Source: Collybia mongolica | Taxonomy: Eukaryota; Basidiomycota; Agaricomycetes; Agaricales; Clitocybaceae | Length of the DNA: 64,000 nucleotides | NCBI GenBank assembly: GCA_013420905.1 | Contig: JAAXNY010000008.1 | Span: 2,480,001-2,544,000 of the forward strand | Reading direction: 5' to 3' | Shown: in pieces, positions 1-12,200 of the stretch | How positions within the stretch are numbered: position 1 is the first letter of the stretch | Layout of the letters: each line of letters begins with the position of its first letter | Made by a program: the position numbers and the translations under genes | Notes under the pieces: generated by a model | Told to the model about the DNA's origin: nothing | Database searches by the model: none | Seen by the model: the letters and a program-made list of their open reading frames with translations, nothing else

Positions 1-182
1 GTAAAATGGCACTATTTTTTGAGCTCTACAAACTCATTAGAAGGGATTTTAAATTTTTTATCTTGTTCATGTAAGAAAGCCTATTTTTAGTGTTAAAATA
101 GGAAGTCCTGGGTGAAGGAGGAGGAATATTTAACATATCTCTTAATGGGTTTGTAGAGCTCAAAAATTAGTGCTATTTTGCC
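1..182. mobile_element. MITE-like hairpin element, left end cut by the window
   Basis: Two 38-bp arms (2-39 and 143-180) are inverted copies of each other with 4 mismatches, sharing the core GAGCTCTACAAAC. The pairing continues to base 1, so the element probably starts outside the window. The loop holds a second, nested stem (about 80-89 against 93-102). There is no coding potential. Long near-terminal inverted repeats around a short AT-rich loop are the usual form of a miniature inverted-repeat element. A target-site duplication cannot be tested because the left flank is missing. It could also be the palindromic end of a larger element that continues to the left. Confidence 0.65.
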
Positions 183-465
183 CCTTGGACCAAAGCAATT
201 GGTTGAGAATTGAAGGAGGAGATTAGGATACAAGTTTTACCTCTGGTTTCACTGGGTCACATGGTGTCACAGAGTGTGATTACAGCCTTAGGATGCCTCA
301 CCAATGCCTCATGGTACAAACTCATCCACTCTTAAACCCCCACCTTCTACTCTGCTTGCCCTACCTTCCTGGTGAGCCTATCCTCAGGTAAGTATGAGTT
401 ATATAGGCTATAGTATCTAGTGACAGTGACATCATCATTAGCTATAGTTACATATTGATCAGAAT
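183..465. other. Spacer between MITE and decayed element gene
   Basis: No gene is seen. The stretch is probably the 5' flank or leader of the transposon-like gene that follows. I found no terminal repeat matching the downstream flank at 3447-3787, so the left boundary of that element is undefined. Confidence 0.4.
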
Positions 466-3446
466 ATGCCAAAAGCCAAGAAGCAAGCTCAGGCAATGCT
501 AGAGAGGGCTACTCATGCAAGATTAAAGGCTCATGAGTATCATGAGCATTATCTGGTAGTGGAAGCCCTCCAACAGGCTGAAAAGTATAATGCAAAGCTA
601 GAGACAGAGCTGGCTGAAGAATCAGAGAAACTGAGGCATCTTACTACTGCTCTTGCAACAACCAATAAGAAACTGGCTGAGACCTCTCAGAAGCTCCTTG
701 GTGCTGAAAAAAAGGCTGATAAGTGGTATAAAGCTCTACATGCTGAGAGACAAACACAAAAGCGTACTGAGGTTAAGAAAGCCTCACTTCAGCAGCAGTT
801 GAATACACAGTATGAATCAACTGCCCAGAGCACACAGGAAAAGGCAGTTCTCATATCAAATGCACTCTCTGCTGTAGAATCTTTTATGAAACTTGAGAAA
901 GAAAATATCAAGTTGCAGTGGGAACTGTCTTCTTTGTTGGAATGTTCAGCATCTGAACAACAACAATACCAGAACAAAATCACTATGGTGCAACAAGGAT
1001 TCAAGAAATGTTGTTCAAAACTTTAGAAACTCACAAAAAACAAGTTGAATCAAACAAGAAATCTTTGAAGGAAAAATCAACTTTCAGTCTACTGCACAAA
1101 GGTGTATATACTGAACAGGCTCAAAACTTGATCTGACTTCTTGTTAAAGCTGGCTGCTCAAAGGACAGTGTTGGTGAAGTCATTCATGCTGTTCTGCACT
1201 GTGCTGGTAAAAAAACAACTGGAGGTATCAGCTGGCAAACAGTCTCACAGATTCTTGTTGAGAGATATATTGCAGCACAGATACAGCTAGGATATGAGAT
1301 GATGGAAACAGATGGTGAGTTGAACTGATTCCTCACAAACACTTAGATCTTCTAAATAGAACATATAGCCATGACCTTCAGTGCAGATGGAACAGGACAC
1401 CGGAATATTAACTATAATTCTCGCCATGTGAATCTGACTGCTGAGGTAATAGCTCTGATAACCAAGACAAACAGAAAAGAACACACTTTTTTGGTATCAT
1501 GTCTTCCCTTGACAACTCTAGTGAAGAGTCAATCAAAGATTGGAAAAAATTGCTTGGAACTGCTATAGACATATTTAACCAATCCCCATTTGGAAAGCAT
1601 GGTGGAAATATACTACGTCTAGTGGAAATCCTGATCAAACTACTTGGCTTGCTTTCTGATCACTGTGCCAAAGAAAAAAAGGATGCTGAGATTCTGAAGG
1701 ATATGAAAAAAAGATGCAGTCTTCCAGACACTAGGTGAAGGTCTTGTGCTGGATAGTTCCAATCAAGAACTACTTTTAGATTTCATGGCAGCCAACAAGA
1801 TCATGATTTCTGAAGCTGGTGGGAAGAAAAAATGGGATACTCTTACTGAGGAAGAACAGGCCCAAAGAAGAGCAAAGATGATAGAAGCCTTTATAAAACA
1901 ACTTGGCAAAGAAGCTTATGAAATGTTGTCTGACAATGAGCAGCATGCTCTAACTCTTTTCATCTGGGCTGGTTGTGGTTGCCACAAGGATTTGAATTCT
2001 ATATGAGGAGGCTATGCAGCAATGTCATCTTGGTGGGCTGAGAATGGTATTGAAGGGCCAGTGAAACTTGCCAATAGAGATAATGCAGCAACACTTAAAG
2101 ATATAATTCCTGGAGATGGTATTATGACTCTAGCCCAGGAAAGAGCATTTGAAAAAACTGTTTCAGGTGCCATAAAGGCTGTACAAGTTACTGGTGCAAT
2201 TTTAAACCATAAAGATGACAAGAAAGGACACCAGAACCTGTTCCGCTTTTGGTGGAGAGCACATGTTGGCACAAATTTTACATTTCCTGATACATCAAAC
2301 AACCAATTTGGAACCTACTGTTTAGCTGCTGGAATACTGCTTTTATATCTTGACAAATTTCTTGAATACCTTGAATTCTCTCACCAACGTAAAACCAACA
2401 GAAAATTTAGCCATATGGAGAAAAATATGTGGGAAGCACTCCATTGTCAAGCTACATTGACTGAGTTGGCTGTTATGGCATTATATGGTCAATCAACTAG
2501 CCACCCATATATGAAGGCAGTTCGCTCTGCAGAGAATATGATGATGTTGGGCCCACTACATGAGAGTGTACAGAGCCACATAAAAAGGATTATCAATGAT
2601 CCCAACTTTCTTATTGGTGACAATGCATCCTATGAAATGGGAACCTTGAATGGGGAAATGTGGGAAAATCCAGCTGTTTTTGAAAAGATACAGAGAATGA
2701 AATCCACCATGCCATATCTTCAGCCACTGCTCATCCAATTTCACAAAGGTGCTTTAATAACATGGAAACGTTTTACATCTGAATTCACCCCAGGAGGTTT
2801 GATTGATGAGGCAACTATGGGTGAAAAGGAGTTGGCATGGATGCCAGCTACTAATGATGTCAATGAAGGAGCTCTGGGATCATTCAGGGTGCTTATGCGA
2901 CAGCAACCACAACTCACAGTCCTTCAGTATAATGCCCAGGTCATGTACCACCACAACAACACAGATGCTTTTATGAAAGCCAAGCTCAATACACCTGAGG
3001 ACTATAAATTCCTTCACACAGAAGCAAGAAATATGAAGGGTGAAGATCAAAAGAGGCAATTGGAAATCATTCAACATAATGAAGAAAAGATAGCCCAGAA
3101 AGAGACTGCTGCTCAAAAAAGAGAGGAAAGAAAAAAGGATAGGGATGAAGAAATATCAAGGACTGAGCTTATTTTGGATAGAGAACAGGTTGGAAAGCTA
3201 AAAGGAAAGGCATTACAAGCTCAGTTTAAGGCTTTCAAAGCTGCTGGGGCTACAAATATCAAAACCCTACCAAGCAACACAAAAGCTGATAGTATGAGAA
3301 AAGCACTTGAGAAGGCTGTAGACCTGTTCACCAGCAAGAACTGGGTGCCTTACAGTGAAAGAAAGGAGGCTGAAGACATGGCTATCAATGAAACAGATCC
3401 AGTAGAAGGAGGGGAGAGCGCTTGGGAAGATTTCTCAGAAAATTGA
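466..3446 (+). pseudogene. Decayed multi-copy transposon-like gene, candidate DDE transposase
   Basis: Fragments join into one broken protein. 466-1026 is a Lys/Glu/Gln-rich coiled coil. About 1050-1314 is a segment that could hold a helix-turn-helix. A 45-nt GT-AG intron (1315-1359) follows, then the conserved core to 3446. Lesions: a frame change between about 1000 and 1080, TGA at 1134-1136, a 1-nt loss near 1492, an extra A in the run at 1706-1712, and TGA at 2004-2006 where an Arg is expected. The frame after each lesion resumes the same protein. From memory, this protein type recurs in many copies in Agaricomycete genomes as unnamed hypotheticals. Conserved blocks include FSADGTGHRNINYNSRH, SDHCAKEKK, CGCHKDLN, NRDNAA and NDVNEGALG. 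Reading Asp 1386-1388, Asp 1658-1660 and Glu 2865-2867 as a DDE triad is my inference. CpG is strikingly rare here compared with the neighbouring genes. Confidence 0.7.
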
Positions 3447-3787
3447 GGGTTATGTGAGATTTATTTAACTGTATTCATAGCATATATACATTACATTTAT
3501 TTTGGGAAAAGAATAAAGGCTATAGTGGCCCAGAAGTGGGGGAAACAGGTGAGGAAACAGAGTGTATCAAGATTTGTGACGTTTTTGGTCACAGGCAATG
3601 ACGTCACGCTTCCAAAAAGTAACAGGGATTGCCCACCCCCATTATAAGACTTTTCGTTGACTGTGTCATTACTGCTGAGTTTACACTGACTAAGCATGAC
3701 TTTATTTTTTACTGAGGGTTCACTTTACTGGTCAAGCGCTGCAAACTCATACACTGAGTGAAAATACGATTCAACACTCATCACCTC
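3447..3787. other. Intergenic: 3' flank of decayed element
   Basis: No gene is seen. A short palindrome (GTGAC...GTCAC) lies near 3577-3597. The sequence becomes CpG-normal towards the end, so the right edge of the CpG-poor element probably falls in this stretch. No terminal repeat was recognised. Confidence 0.4.
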
Positions 3788-5334
3788 TTATGTCTCGAAC
3801 CCGAGACTCTTCCATCCATTGGCGGAATTAGGAAAAAGGGAACAATATTGCTCCACCCTATCTCTTGACAGAGCTTCAAACTCCAAACTGAATATCCGCC
3901 GATCGGACCATGGTGGGGAGGACAGGAGGGTTTCAATTTCTGAGAGCTCAAACAGGAAATGTAGGTCCTCGATGTCCGTAACTTGTTTGAGGTGTTTGAG
4001 CTTGTCTGACGACTTCCGGTGATCGTCCCAACTTTGTAATTTCTGTAGAAGTAGGAGGGAGAACGGTATTAAAGGCAGACCCTCGTCCCAATTGATCAGG
4101 TCAGCGGGGAGTGGTGGGAGGTGCATACTTCTGGGCGCCACGATATCTACCTTGCACGACGTTCGGAGAGTGAGCCCGCCTGGACTATCGTTGAGGCGGA
4201 AGTAAAGGATGCGGTATTCTGCGCGAGGGTCTCGTGCGGATATAAGGAAGAAGTGGAGTGGGTCCAATTCCACGATCGCAGATTTAATGTCTTCCATTGA
4301 AACAGTAACCCCGTCCGGAGGGAGGACCAAAACGTCTACGTCCTGACATAAGTTTAGGACGATTAAAAAGTGAAGTGTTGGAATTGGCGGCGTACATTCG
4401 GAGACCTCTGATTTCCATAGAGGAAGCAGGCAAGACTTCCAAAAATAGCACCTCGACACCCGAGTTCCTCCAAGATTTCAATAGTCATTTTCCCAGCCAA
4501 GAAAAGCATTTGTATGCGGCTTAGCCCTGAATAGGCAGGATATTCAGGTATTTCAGTTACTGGTAGAGTCTCGGCCTCAGATTCAGGGGGAAATAGTGGC
4601 TGTGGTTGCAATACAGTATTGTCCACAGCTCCAGGAGAAGGTATATCTTCATATCCGAGTCTTCGCCACGTACTTGGATGTTTGGGAAAGATTGAACGGT
4701 ACTGGCGAACACGATCCTTCGACGATTCGAATAATTTCTGATCAAAATGAATTCCTTCGAATTGGTAGTTATCTAATAACACCAACAATCGTTCTACGTC
4801 TTTAGCGTCTGCTCGTGGGCGGCCCGATTTTGTGAAAGATCGTGACGCCATCCACGTCTGCAACTTTTGAAGGAGTAAGAATGGCAATGGAGGTACAGTC
4901 AGACCATTGATATTGCGCAGAAGTCCACGAGGAGCGTTGTGAAAATTTGTGAGATGAACGTTGCAGGTATTCTTCTTTGTTACAGGGATGCTTGCGTCAC
5001 GGTAGCAAAGAGTCGAAGAGGAAGACTTTGGGTTTTCTACAAAGAAGTGCGAGGGCCCCTTCGATTTGAGCGCGATGGTGTGTTTCAAGGTCTCGATGTC
5101 AGAAAAAACGTCTGATGGCCAAAAGAGCATCACCTCAACCGCCTAACGAGGATTGAATCAACTTGATCTCAAGAGTCATATGGATATTTTACTGACCTTC
5201 GGCACTCGATATGCCCCGTATGCTACACAAGCCAACTCCCCTTGTAAACCACATTTGATCCCCAATTGCTGGAGAATTATGACTATATCTTTCGCTGCAT
5301 TGAGTGTCACCACCTTTCTTGTTGCCTTCGCCAT
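3788..5334 (-). CDS. Tandem two-domain nucleotidyltransferase-like protein
   Basis: Three exons (5334-5197, 5142-4396, 4342-3788) with two GT-AG introns of 53-54 nt give 479 aa in one frame. The protein carries the same module twice. Each copy has a strand-helix with a GxLAC(F/V) loop, then an R(V/S)P segment, a Leu-rich LLLQKLQ(T/S)W helix, and a closing DRV(R/E)QY...FP...W..LG motif. In copy 2 the joined exons give GSLACFLYGN and SPNDVDVLVLPP, the GS...DxD signature of the polymerase-beta nucleotidyltransferase fold. In copy 1 the equivalent of DVD reads AVE and GS reads GE, so that copy should be catalytically dead. Similar single-domain proteins are common and uncharacterised in Agaricomycetes. 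The substrate is unknown. An in-frame ATG at 5376 would add 14 residues. Confidence 0.7.
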
Positions 5335-5769
5335 CGGTAAGTTTGAGGAGAACGTGGGACACTCTGGAGTATGCACCAGAGCACGAGGCTTTGATGTTTG
5401 TGGGCTTCTGTAATCCGGCAGACGAACGCTTGCAAATACACCAAGATTCCCGGTTCCTTAAATATGTCGACAAAGGTGCATTGGTAAAAGTTTCCTGAGT
5501 CGATGAGCGTTTCACAACATCTTTGGGTATATTTCGAGTTTCGAGGTTGATTCTGCAATAATTAGTGCGAAGGCCTAGCTTTGTACATTGGAGGTGCGCA
5601 AGAAATACTTTCGAAATCCTGACACGATGACATGGTACATAACAAGGCTTAGCCCGAGCCGAGGTGATTGATCTGTGAACTGGAAAAGTTGAAACACTGG
5701 TCCCTATAGACATAAAATTTGACGGTATCTCAGTCCCTTGGAGAATACTACGAGGTATTATTGTAGGGA
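5335..5769. other. Intergenic region between two minus-strand genes
   Basis: It holds the promoter of the nucleotidyltransferase-like gene and the 3' end of the acyl-CoA ligase gene. The open frames here (for example 5189-5713 minus) have no recognisable protein signal. Confidence 0.4.
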
Positions 5770-8543
5770 CTATAGTTTAGGTCGAATGATGCGAGCTACC
5801 CCGGACACCTGTTCTCTTAAGACCCTGCGTAGAATCTTTCCGCTTTGATTTTTTGGAAGGACTTCGACAAACTTGATACCACCCACTGGCCACTTGTGTT
5901 GCGATAACACTGAGGATACGTGCTAGTGCAATGAAATCCATTAACTTCGCACTGTTTTCATTGGGAGATGTCTTACCTTAAAGATGTGAGCACGGATATC
6001 AACTGTGGCTTGGTCGTCATTTTTGACTTTGCTGTAGGTCTCGGGTTGCAGAACTACAAATGCAAGTGGAACCTCGCCAGCATATTCATCGGGTATACCA
6101 ATTACGGCGGCATCTGCAACTTTTGGATGAGAAAGGAGATGGCCCTCAAGTTCTGCTGGAGCGACCTGGAAACCCTTGACTTTGATAATTTCCTAACGAA
6201 ATGTACTTACATTTAGCAAAAGAAACTTGTAGAGAAAATTTATACAACAAACGAACTTTGATACGATCGATTACGAATAAGTCTCCATTGGGTCGAAAAA
6301 CCACATGATCTCCGGTTCGCACCCACCTTAGTGTTGAGGTCAGTAAGTTGCACCAAACAAGTATCTGTGTGAAACGGACCCATCAACGAAAACTTCGCGG
6401 GTGCTGAGAGTGGGCCGAGATCAGAAAAGGAGTGCAAATGAACGGATGAAATCCGCACGCTGCTTCATTCTTATAATAGCCCAATGCATTCTGCTTTCCT
6501 CGTACATACAACTCCCCCGGCTCGTCTACTGTGGCCAATGTACCGTCCTCCTTCACAACTTTGGCAATTGTACCTGCAATCAATTGGCCGACACTCCCCA
6601 ATGTCCCCACTCTTTGTGTGACTGGCCACTATTATGGAGGTATGGGTGTCAACAAGGATCACATAACTAATGGTGAGATGGTGTATACCATGGAGACACC
6701 AGGGGAGGTTTCTGTCATTCCTAGAGGAACATGGGACTGAATACTCCTATGAACTCGTTTCCTGGTCCAACTCACCATATGCTTGCCCAAGTGCTACATT
6801 GGGTAACTTATCGCGGAGCTGCTTGGTGAGTTCTGCTGTAACTGGGGCTCCAGCGATCATACAGTAAAGCACACTAGACAGGTCGGCATTTTTTGCAAGG
6901 GGGTGCTGTTCACATTTAGTAGGGTCCTAGCGATGACTTCGAACATGATTCACTTTACAAAACAGTACGACTTGTGGGGGAACGAGCCTGGTCAAATCAG
7001 TCTACTGGGTTGAAGTGGATCAAGATACGCTTACATTAATGTGGTTATACGGTAGCGGGCTATGCTGTTTAACAGTCGTGCGAAGTCGAATTTTTGGGAG
7101 ACGACAAGAGTGATCTAGAAATATAAAATCTATCAACTATCGAAGGTCGGATAGATGAGATTTCGTATACCTTGGATAATAAAATGAAGTGCATCTAAAA
7201 ATAAAAGTTTAGAATAGGTATCAAGATTTTGCAAGGGGGCGGCTTACATTGATGACAAGCCCATAGATATCTAGTAAGCGATAGCTTAGAGATATAGACT
7301 TTGAAAACAAAGGTCGATTCTATTACGCACGATAAAAAGGAAGAACTAGCGCATGAATATTAATTGAATATTCATTTGTTTTCAGGTTCGAAAAAAGCAT
7401 TAATGAGCGTACCGCTACAACAAATATCGCCTGGCTTCAGTTGTCGCTCCTCCCAAGGGGCATATGCATCGTTGACATGTTTGAAAGTCGCAACCTGCAC
7501 TGCATTGCAAATGACATTATGGTGTGAAATCGCGACGGCCTGGAACAAATGATGAGACAGGAAAAGACATACAGACCGGAACAATACTTTAGGTTTCCCA
7601 GTTGTTCCGGAGGAAAAACAGAGAAATGCAATCTTTCTCTTAGCCTCACCCGGAGCCAACATCCGTTCCTCAAAGGGAGGTGAGCTTTGACCACTGTGAA
7701 CCAGATCATCTATAGTGACGACATTAAAAGCTGTCGATGGCTCAGTAGATCCAATAGTGACAATTCTAGTGTGCGGCAAGTCTATGGACGACGCGGCTTT
7801 TCGAGCAAGAGCCAACACGGGTGGATCTGCAATAATTAATGAGGGTTTCGCTATCTGAAGCTGATGTACTAGATTTATGAAGAGGCTCAGGATTATACGT
7901 GCGTTCTACCGATGCGAAGGTCCCTACCAAACTCCTCATGAGTGAGAGCTGGACTCGTCGTTCTGAGCGTTCCATTAATCCGCCGCCGAGACACAAAGAC
8001 AGCATGCTACTCACGCGACAGAGGCCCCAAGCTTGTGGGCAGCCCATATGCAAACAGGATAGTCTATGGAAAATTGAGATAAAATTAATAATAACATAAG
8101 GTCTATGCAGCGCACCCGTGTGATTCGGACAGAACATCAAAACTGGTGTGGGTCTCAATACACGCCGCACGTACTGACAGCTTTCTCACTGTTATCGTCG
8201 TCTCCTGTATGATAGAGTTAGGATTGTACATGAACTCGAGGTTGCAGAAACGAACCTATATTCCAATTTGCTTTCATAGCTCTAGCTAGATGTTGAGTGC
8301 GTGCACGTAACTAGTGAGTGTGGATCAAGGTAATAGACTTGACAGGATATGATAGGAACGGGAACAGCACACCTCGGTTACGAATATCTTGCGACCAGTC
8401 ACTTCTTCAATCATGCAAGGTATGTCTGGCCTTTCTACAGGTACCGCAGCATGTCGGAATGTGCCATCCAAGAAGACTTGAGGAATAGTCAGGTCATCTG
8501 GGGGTGGGACCCAATTGGGGCCCACGAAAAAGGTTTTATTCAT
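5770..8543 (-). CDS. 4-coumarate-CoA-ligase-like acyl-CoA ligase (adenylate-forming)
   Basis: Activates a carboxylic acid to an acyl-AMP and then an acyl-CoA; the substrate cannot be read from the sequence. About 20 exons with short introns rebuild the family from end to end. It starts [21 protein letters not shown]. Next come [18 protein letters not shown], the P-loop [10 protein letters not shown] (A3), [57 protein letters not shown] (A5), [11 protein letters not shown] (A7), [17 protein letters not shown] and [11 protein letters not shown] (A10, with its catalytic Lys). The stop is at 5770-5772. VLPFYH is encoded across a 15-nt exon (7331-7345), followed by exons of 23 nt (7248-7270) and 24 nt. 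The C-terminus reads RPKL, a weak PTS1-like tripeptide that might indicate a peroxisomal location. All motif residues are present, so the gene looks functional. The least certain part is the segment near 7850-7990. Confidence 0.85.
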
Positions 8544-9267
8544 GATATGGAGACGGCACGACGATCAACGATGAAGATGTGAGAGTGGTCCGTTTCAAAG
8601 GAAGACGTTAGGCCGGGGATTGATGCGGGGTTCATGGCGAGACAACATAAATATGGCGGAGGCCACAGATTCTCTGGGCGGCGATAATGATACACCCGAG
8701 TCCGAGGCTTTGACAAGCGAGTATATCTGGGGAATCGTGTAGTCTAGGGTTAAGCCATTGGACTAGTGGATCATATGAGTACATATGCCAGTATTTGCGA
8801 ATAAGAATACTATGCGAAGGGGGTGCCTGAAGGTGGAAATGAATAATCCCATTGAGCCTCTATTATCGAAAAAGAAAAAAAAAACAAAGTCACAAGACTT
8901 AGTTATTCTCCATGGGATGTGCATATGTACCCGAGGTTACGAAGTCACATTAGCGTTGATGCCCGCAGCTAAAATCTGATTTGGGTTGAAGGTAAGCGAT
9001 TTGGGGGAAATGTCCAGCGATTTTGTGATGGTGGAGTTACGGTTTGCATGTACGGTCAAGCCTGAGCATGGCTGCTGGCACCCGATTACTGTAAATTCGA
9101 ATCTTGGAAAATCAAGAAAGCCCAAGTAAACATATCGGGTTATGTAAATAGATCCGAACGCGGTCATGTGGCCGCCGCGCGACGTGACTTGAGGTTGAAA
9201 CGACTGCCTTTCTCAGTTTCTGAGGTTTTCCGTTCTATTCACCAGTCTTGCCGACCTATTTCACACA
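8544..9267. promoter_or_regulatory. Divergent promoter region, acyl-CoA ligase / PACT protein
   Basis: 724 bp lie between two divergent start codons, with no supported gene. It should hold both promoters. A poly-A tract with scattered C sits near 8870-8886. No specific operator could be recognised. Confidence 0.4.
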
Positions 9268-12200
9268 ATGGCGGCCATGCTAGAAACTCCTTCGCGCGTC
9301 TGGAGGAGAATAGAAGCAATCGAGGATAGGGATATGCCCTCTTTGCCTTCCTTGCCGCCATTTGAAGATTCTGCTGAGGAGTACAGCGAGCACGACGGTC
9401 TTGATGACCTCAGCGACATTTCCTCGCCACTCCATTCAACTCCTGCTGCAGCATCTATACACAACACTGCAGCGTCGACCATCCGACCTACCTCGAGTGC
9501 GTCTAGCGCCGCACGATTCGCAAGCTCAATAGCTTCTCGATCAACCAAATCATCTATACTATCGTCTTCTCGAGGTTTCTCGGCAAGGAGAAGCCAGCCT
9601 GATAGCTTTGATGTTAGCATCATTCCATCTCTACCTAACATCACCGCCGTGCCGGGTACTGAACACAGTTCGTACCATGGTAATGATGAGGAGGCCAGCA
9701 AGGACAGTGTGCCCGAAATCTACCTTCCCCCAGAGGTTGACTATGATGGGAGAGATGGAGATGAAGGTTTCTCGTTGGCTGAAGCTCTTCAGTCAATAAG
9801 TCACACGGACTCACCTCCTTATGCCAAAGGATCATTCAGCGATGCAACACCGAAGAACTACGACTACTCAGTGAGCCTTAAATCTGAGCCGAAGGTGAGT
9901 GGTATTGATGATACATTCCAATGTGTTGGAGTCAATATAATATTATTTTCAGCCTTCCCCTTATGATAAATATCGAAACGTTGCACTTCGAAAGACCGCG
10001 GCAAGAACGCGGACCCCATCACTTTCTCGTACCTCCTCTTCGCAAGCGTCCTCCCCCGCTCATTCTACGCCCCAGAGCAGTAGATCCATTGTTCTCCCTC
10101 ACTCGAATGCGGGATCTCCCCTATCTTCAGTCTCAATATCACTTCCTCAATCACGTACCGGTTCACCAGCATCCATCGTTTCTCGTTCTGAAAATGAGCG
10201 AAACAATCCAGAAAGAGACCAGAATGTCTCCATGAATAATACAGATATTCGCTCCATGGACATAACCGATGTACATATCTCCCCACCACAGCTTGGAGAC
10301 TACATACAAACAGAAGCAGAAGAGATACACTCGGAGGATGATCCTGTTATCAATGATGACAAATCTGGGTCACAGGATGGGAGAGAGCCAACCTTTTCGT
10401 CTGATGGCGGGGGGCCCACCCCTTATGCTCAGAAAAACGGGGATAGTCAAGGTCAATCACCCGGTGGGTTTTCTGCCGCATTCTCTTCACCACCCCAATC
10501 CGTTGCCTTTACCCCGACGCCTGCGTTCCCTCGCCCTCGTGCTAGATTTAATCTCCCAACACCCGGCGACGTGCCCGAGACCCCAGTCCAGTATCAAGTG
10601 CAAGAAAACGAAAGTGAGAGTGAAGATGGAGAAGGAAACCAACCTACAGCAGAACTGGAGGAACCATTGACTCCTCACACACGCCGTCGCTCGTTCCTCC
10701 TATCCGTCATCAATTCCACTACTCGCCCTCGCCTCAAGTTCCCCACACCGCACCCCCGCCATATGCAGAACCTTGCTACCCCGAGCATCGCTGAATCACC
10801 TCATGAACATGAGCCGAGCTCTATCCCAAGGACCAACCTCCAGACCGCCTTTGCAGGTGTTACTCCGAGACCCAGAGTGGGTGCCGGGAGAGGTCCTCGC
10901 GCATCACACCCCTTGGCTCAGGCCACTCTCCCTTCCCCCGGAACCTCCGACTCTGGGTCCGTTTCCCCAGCTTCAGGTGTGACCTCCGGACGAGCATCTC
11001 TTGGACAGTGGGCACCGCAGACCCAGCAATTACCACCATACGATGGAGCAGGCGATCGAGCGTCGTTTATATCTACAGCATCGTCCCATGATCTGACGAC
11101 GCACCACCGGGCGAATACATCATTCGACCCTGCAATGGGCTTTGGTGCTGGTGCTCCGGGGCAGGGAGTCGGACGATTTAATGCTGGGAAGCTTAATAAT
11201 TATTTGCACGGGTTGAATAGGAGACTTCAGGAAGAGAATGAGGCCCTTGTTGAAAGGTTGCAGAAGATGGAGGAAGAGAGAAAGTCAGGATCAACAGCCC
11301 CAGCCACCGCTGGGGACGGAGAGACAGGGCGGAGGCTGAGTGGAGATGGGAGGAGAAGGATAAGTGCGGGAGGGGGTACCCTGGGGAACGTGGAGGAGGA
11401 CGTCGGAGGCGAGGGATGGATGGAAGAAAAGGCCGAGTTGGAAGATATGGTGGATGCGCTGAAGGAAGAGGTTGATAAATATGTGGGCGAAAAGGAAGAG
11501 TTGGAGAAAGCACTAGATGAGGAGAGAGAGGAAAGAGCAAGGGATAAGGAGAGGTGGCGAGATCGGATGGCTGAGGTGGAACAGGGCGTGGAGGTTATCA
11601 TCAAAGAATTAGAAAAGAAGGCAGAGGTTGCAGAGAAAAAGGCCAAGGATGCTGAACATCATGGGTCCGAGCGTGTAAAGGAGATGGAGAAGGTAGTAGC
11701 AGAGATCGAAGGCGAAAGGGATGCGGCCGTGGAACGAGCAGAGAAAGCTGAGCGGGTGCTTGAAAGTGGAAAGGAACTTGGGGGGGAGCTGAGGGAGGCC
11801 AATGAACGAGTCGGAAAGGTCATGGGCGATCTGCGAAATGCCAACACACAAATAAGGGAACTCGAAGAGGAAATTTTGCGGTCAGACCGCAGAATCGATG
11901 ACCTTGAGAAAGACTTGCGAGAGGACAGGGATTTAATAGCTGCTCTCGAGGAGGAACTTGGCGTTAAATCTGATGAACTCGCCGTTGACAGAGCAGCTAT
12001 TCAACAGCTGGAGGAGGCAACACGAAGAACCGTCCAAGAATTAGAAGAAGCGAAAATTTACGCTACCGAACTCGAGGACGGTGCTGGATCTGCTGTTGAG
12101 AAGATTGAGAGCCTTGAAGATGAACTCGCTGCATCTAACCAACATTTGCAGGACATAGTTACGTCAGAAGAACAAGCACAGGAGAGGGCGGAGAAACTCG

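Noticed and set aside
3788..3815. Possible tRNA B-box (GGTTCGAGAC on the minus strand)
   Set aside because: It lies in the last codons of the nucleotidyltransferase-like gene, with no A-box or acceptor stem nearby.
5189..5713. 174-codon minus-strand open frame upstream of the nucleotidyltransferase-like gene
   Set aside because: It overlaps exon 1 of that gene in another frame and shows no known motif.
5770..8543. Acyl-CoA ligase as a pseudogene
   Set aside because: The scattered fragments first looked like decay, but short GT-AG introns and microexons restore all motifs in frame.
11193..11646. Minus-strand open frames inside the PACT gene
   Set aside because: They are antisense shadows of repetitive Glu/Lys coiled-coil codons, giving Ser/Leu/Pro-rich nonsense proteins.
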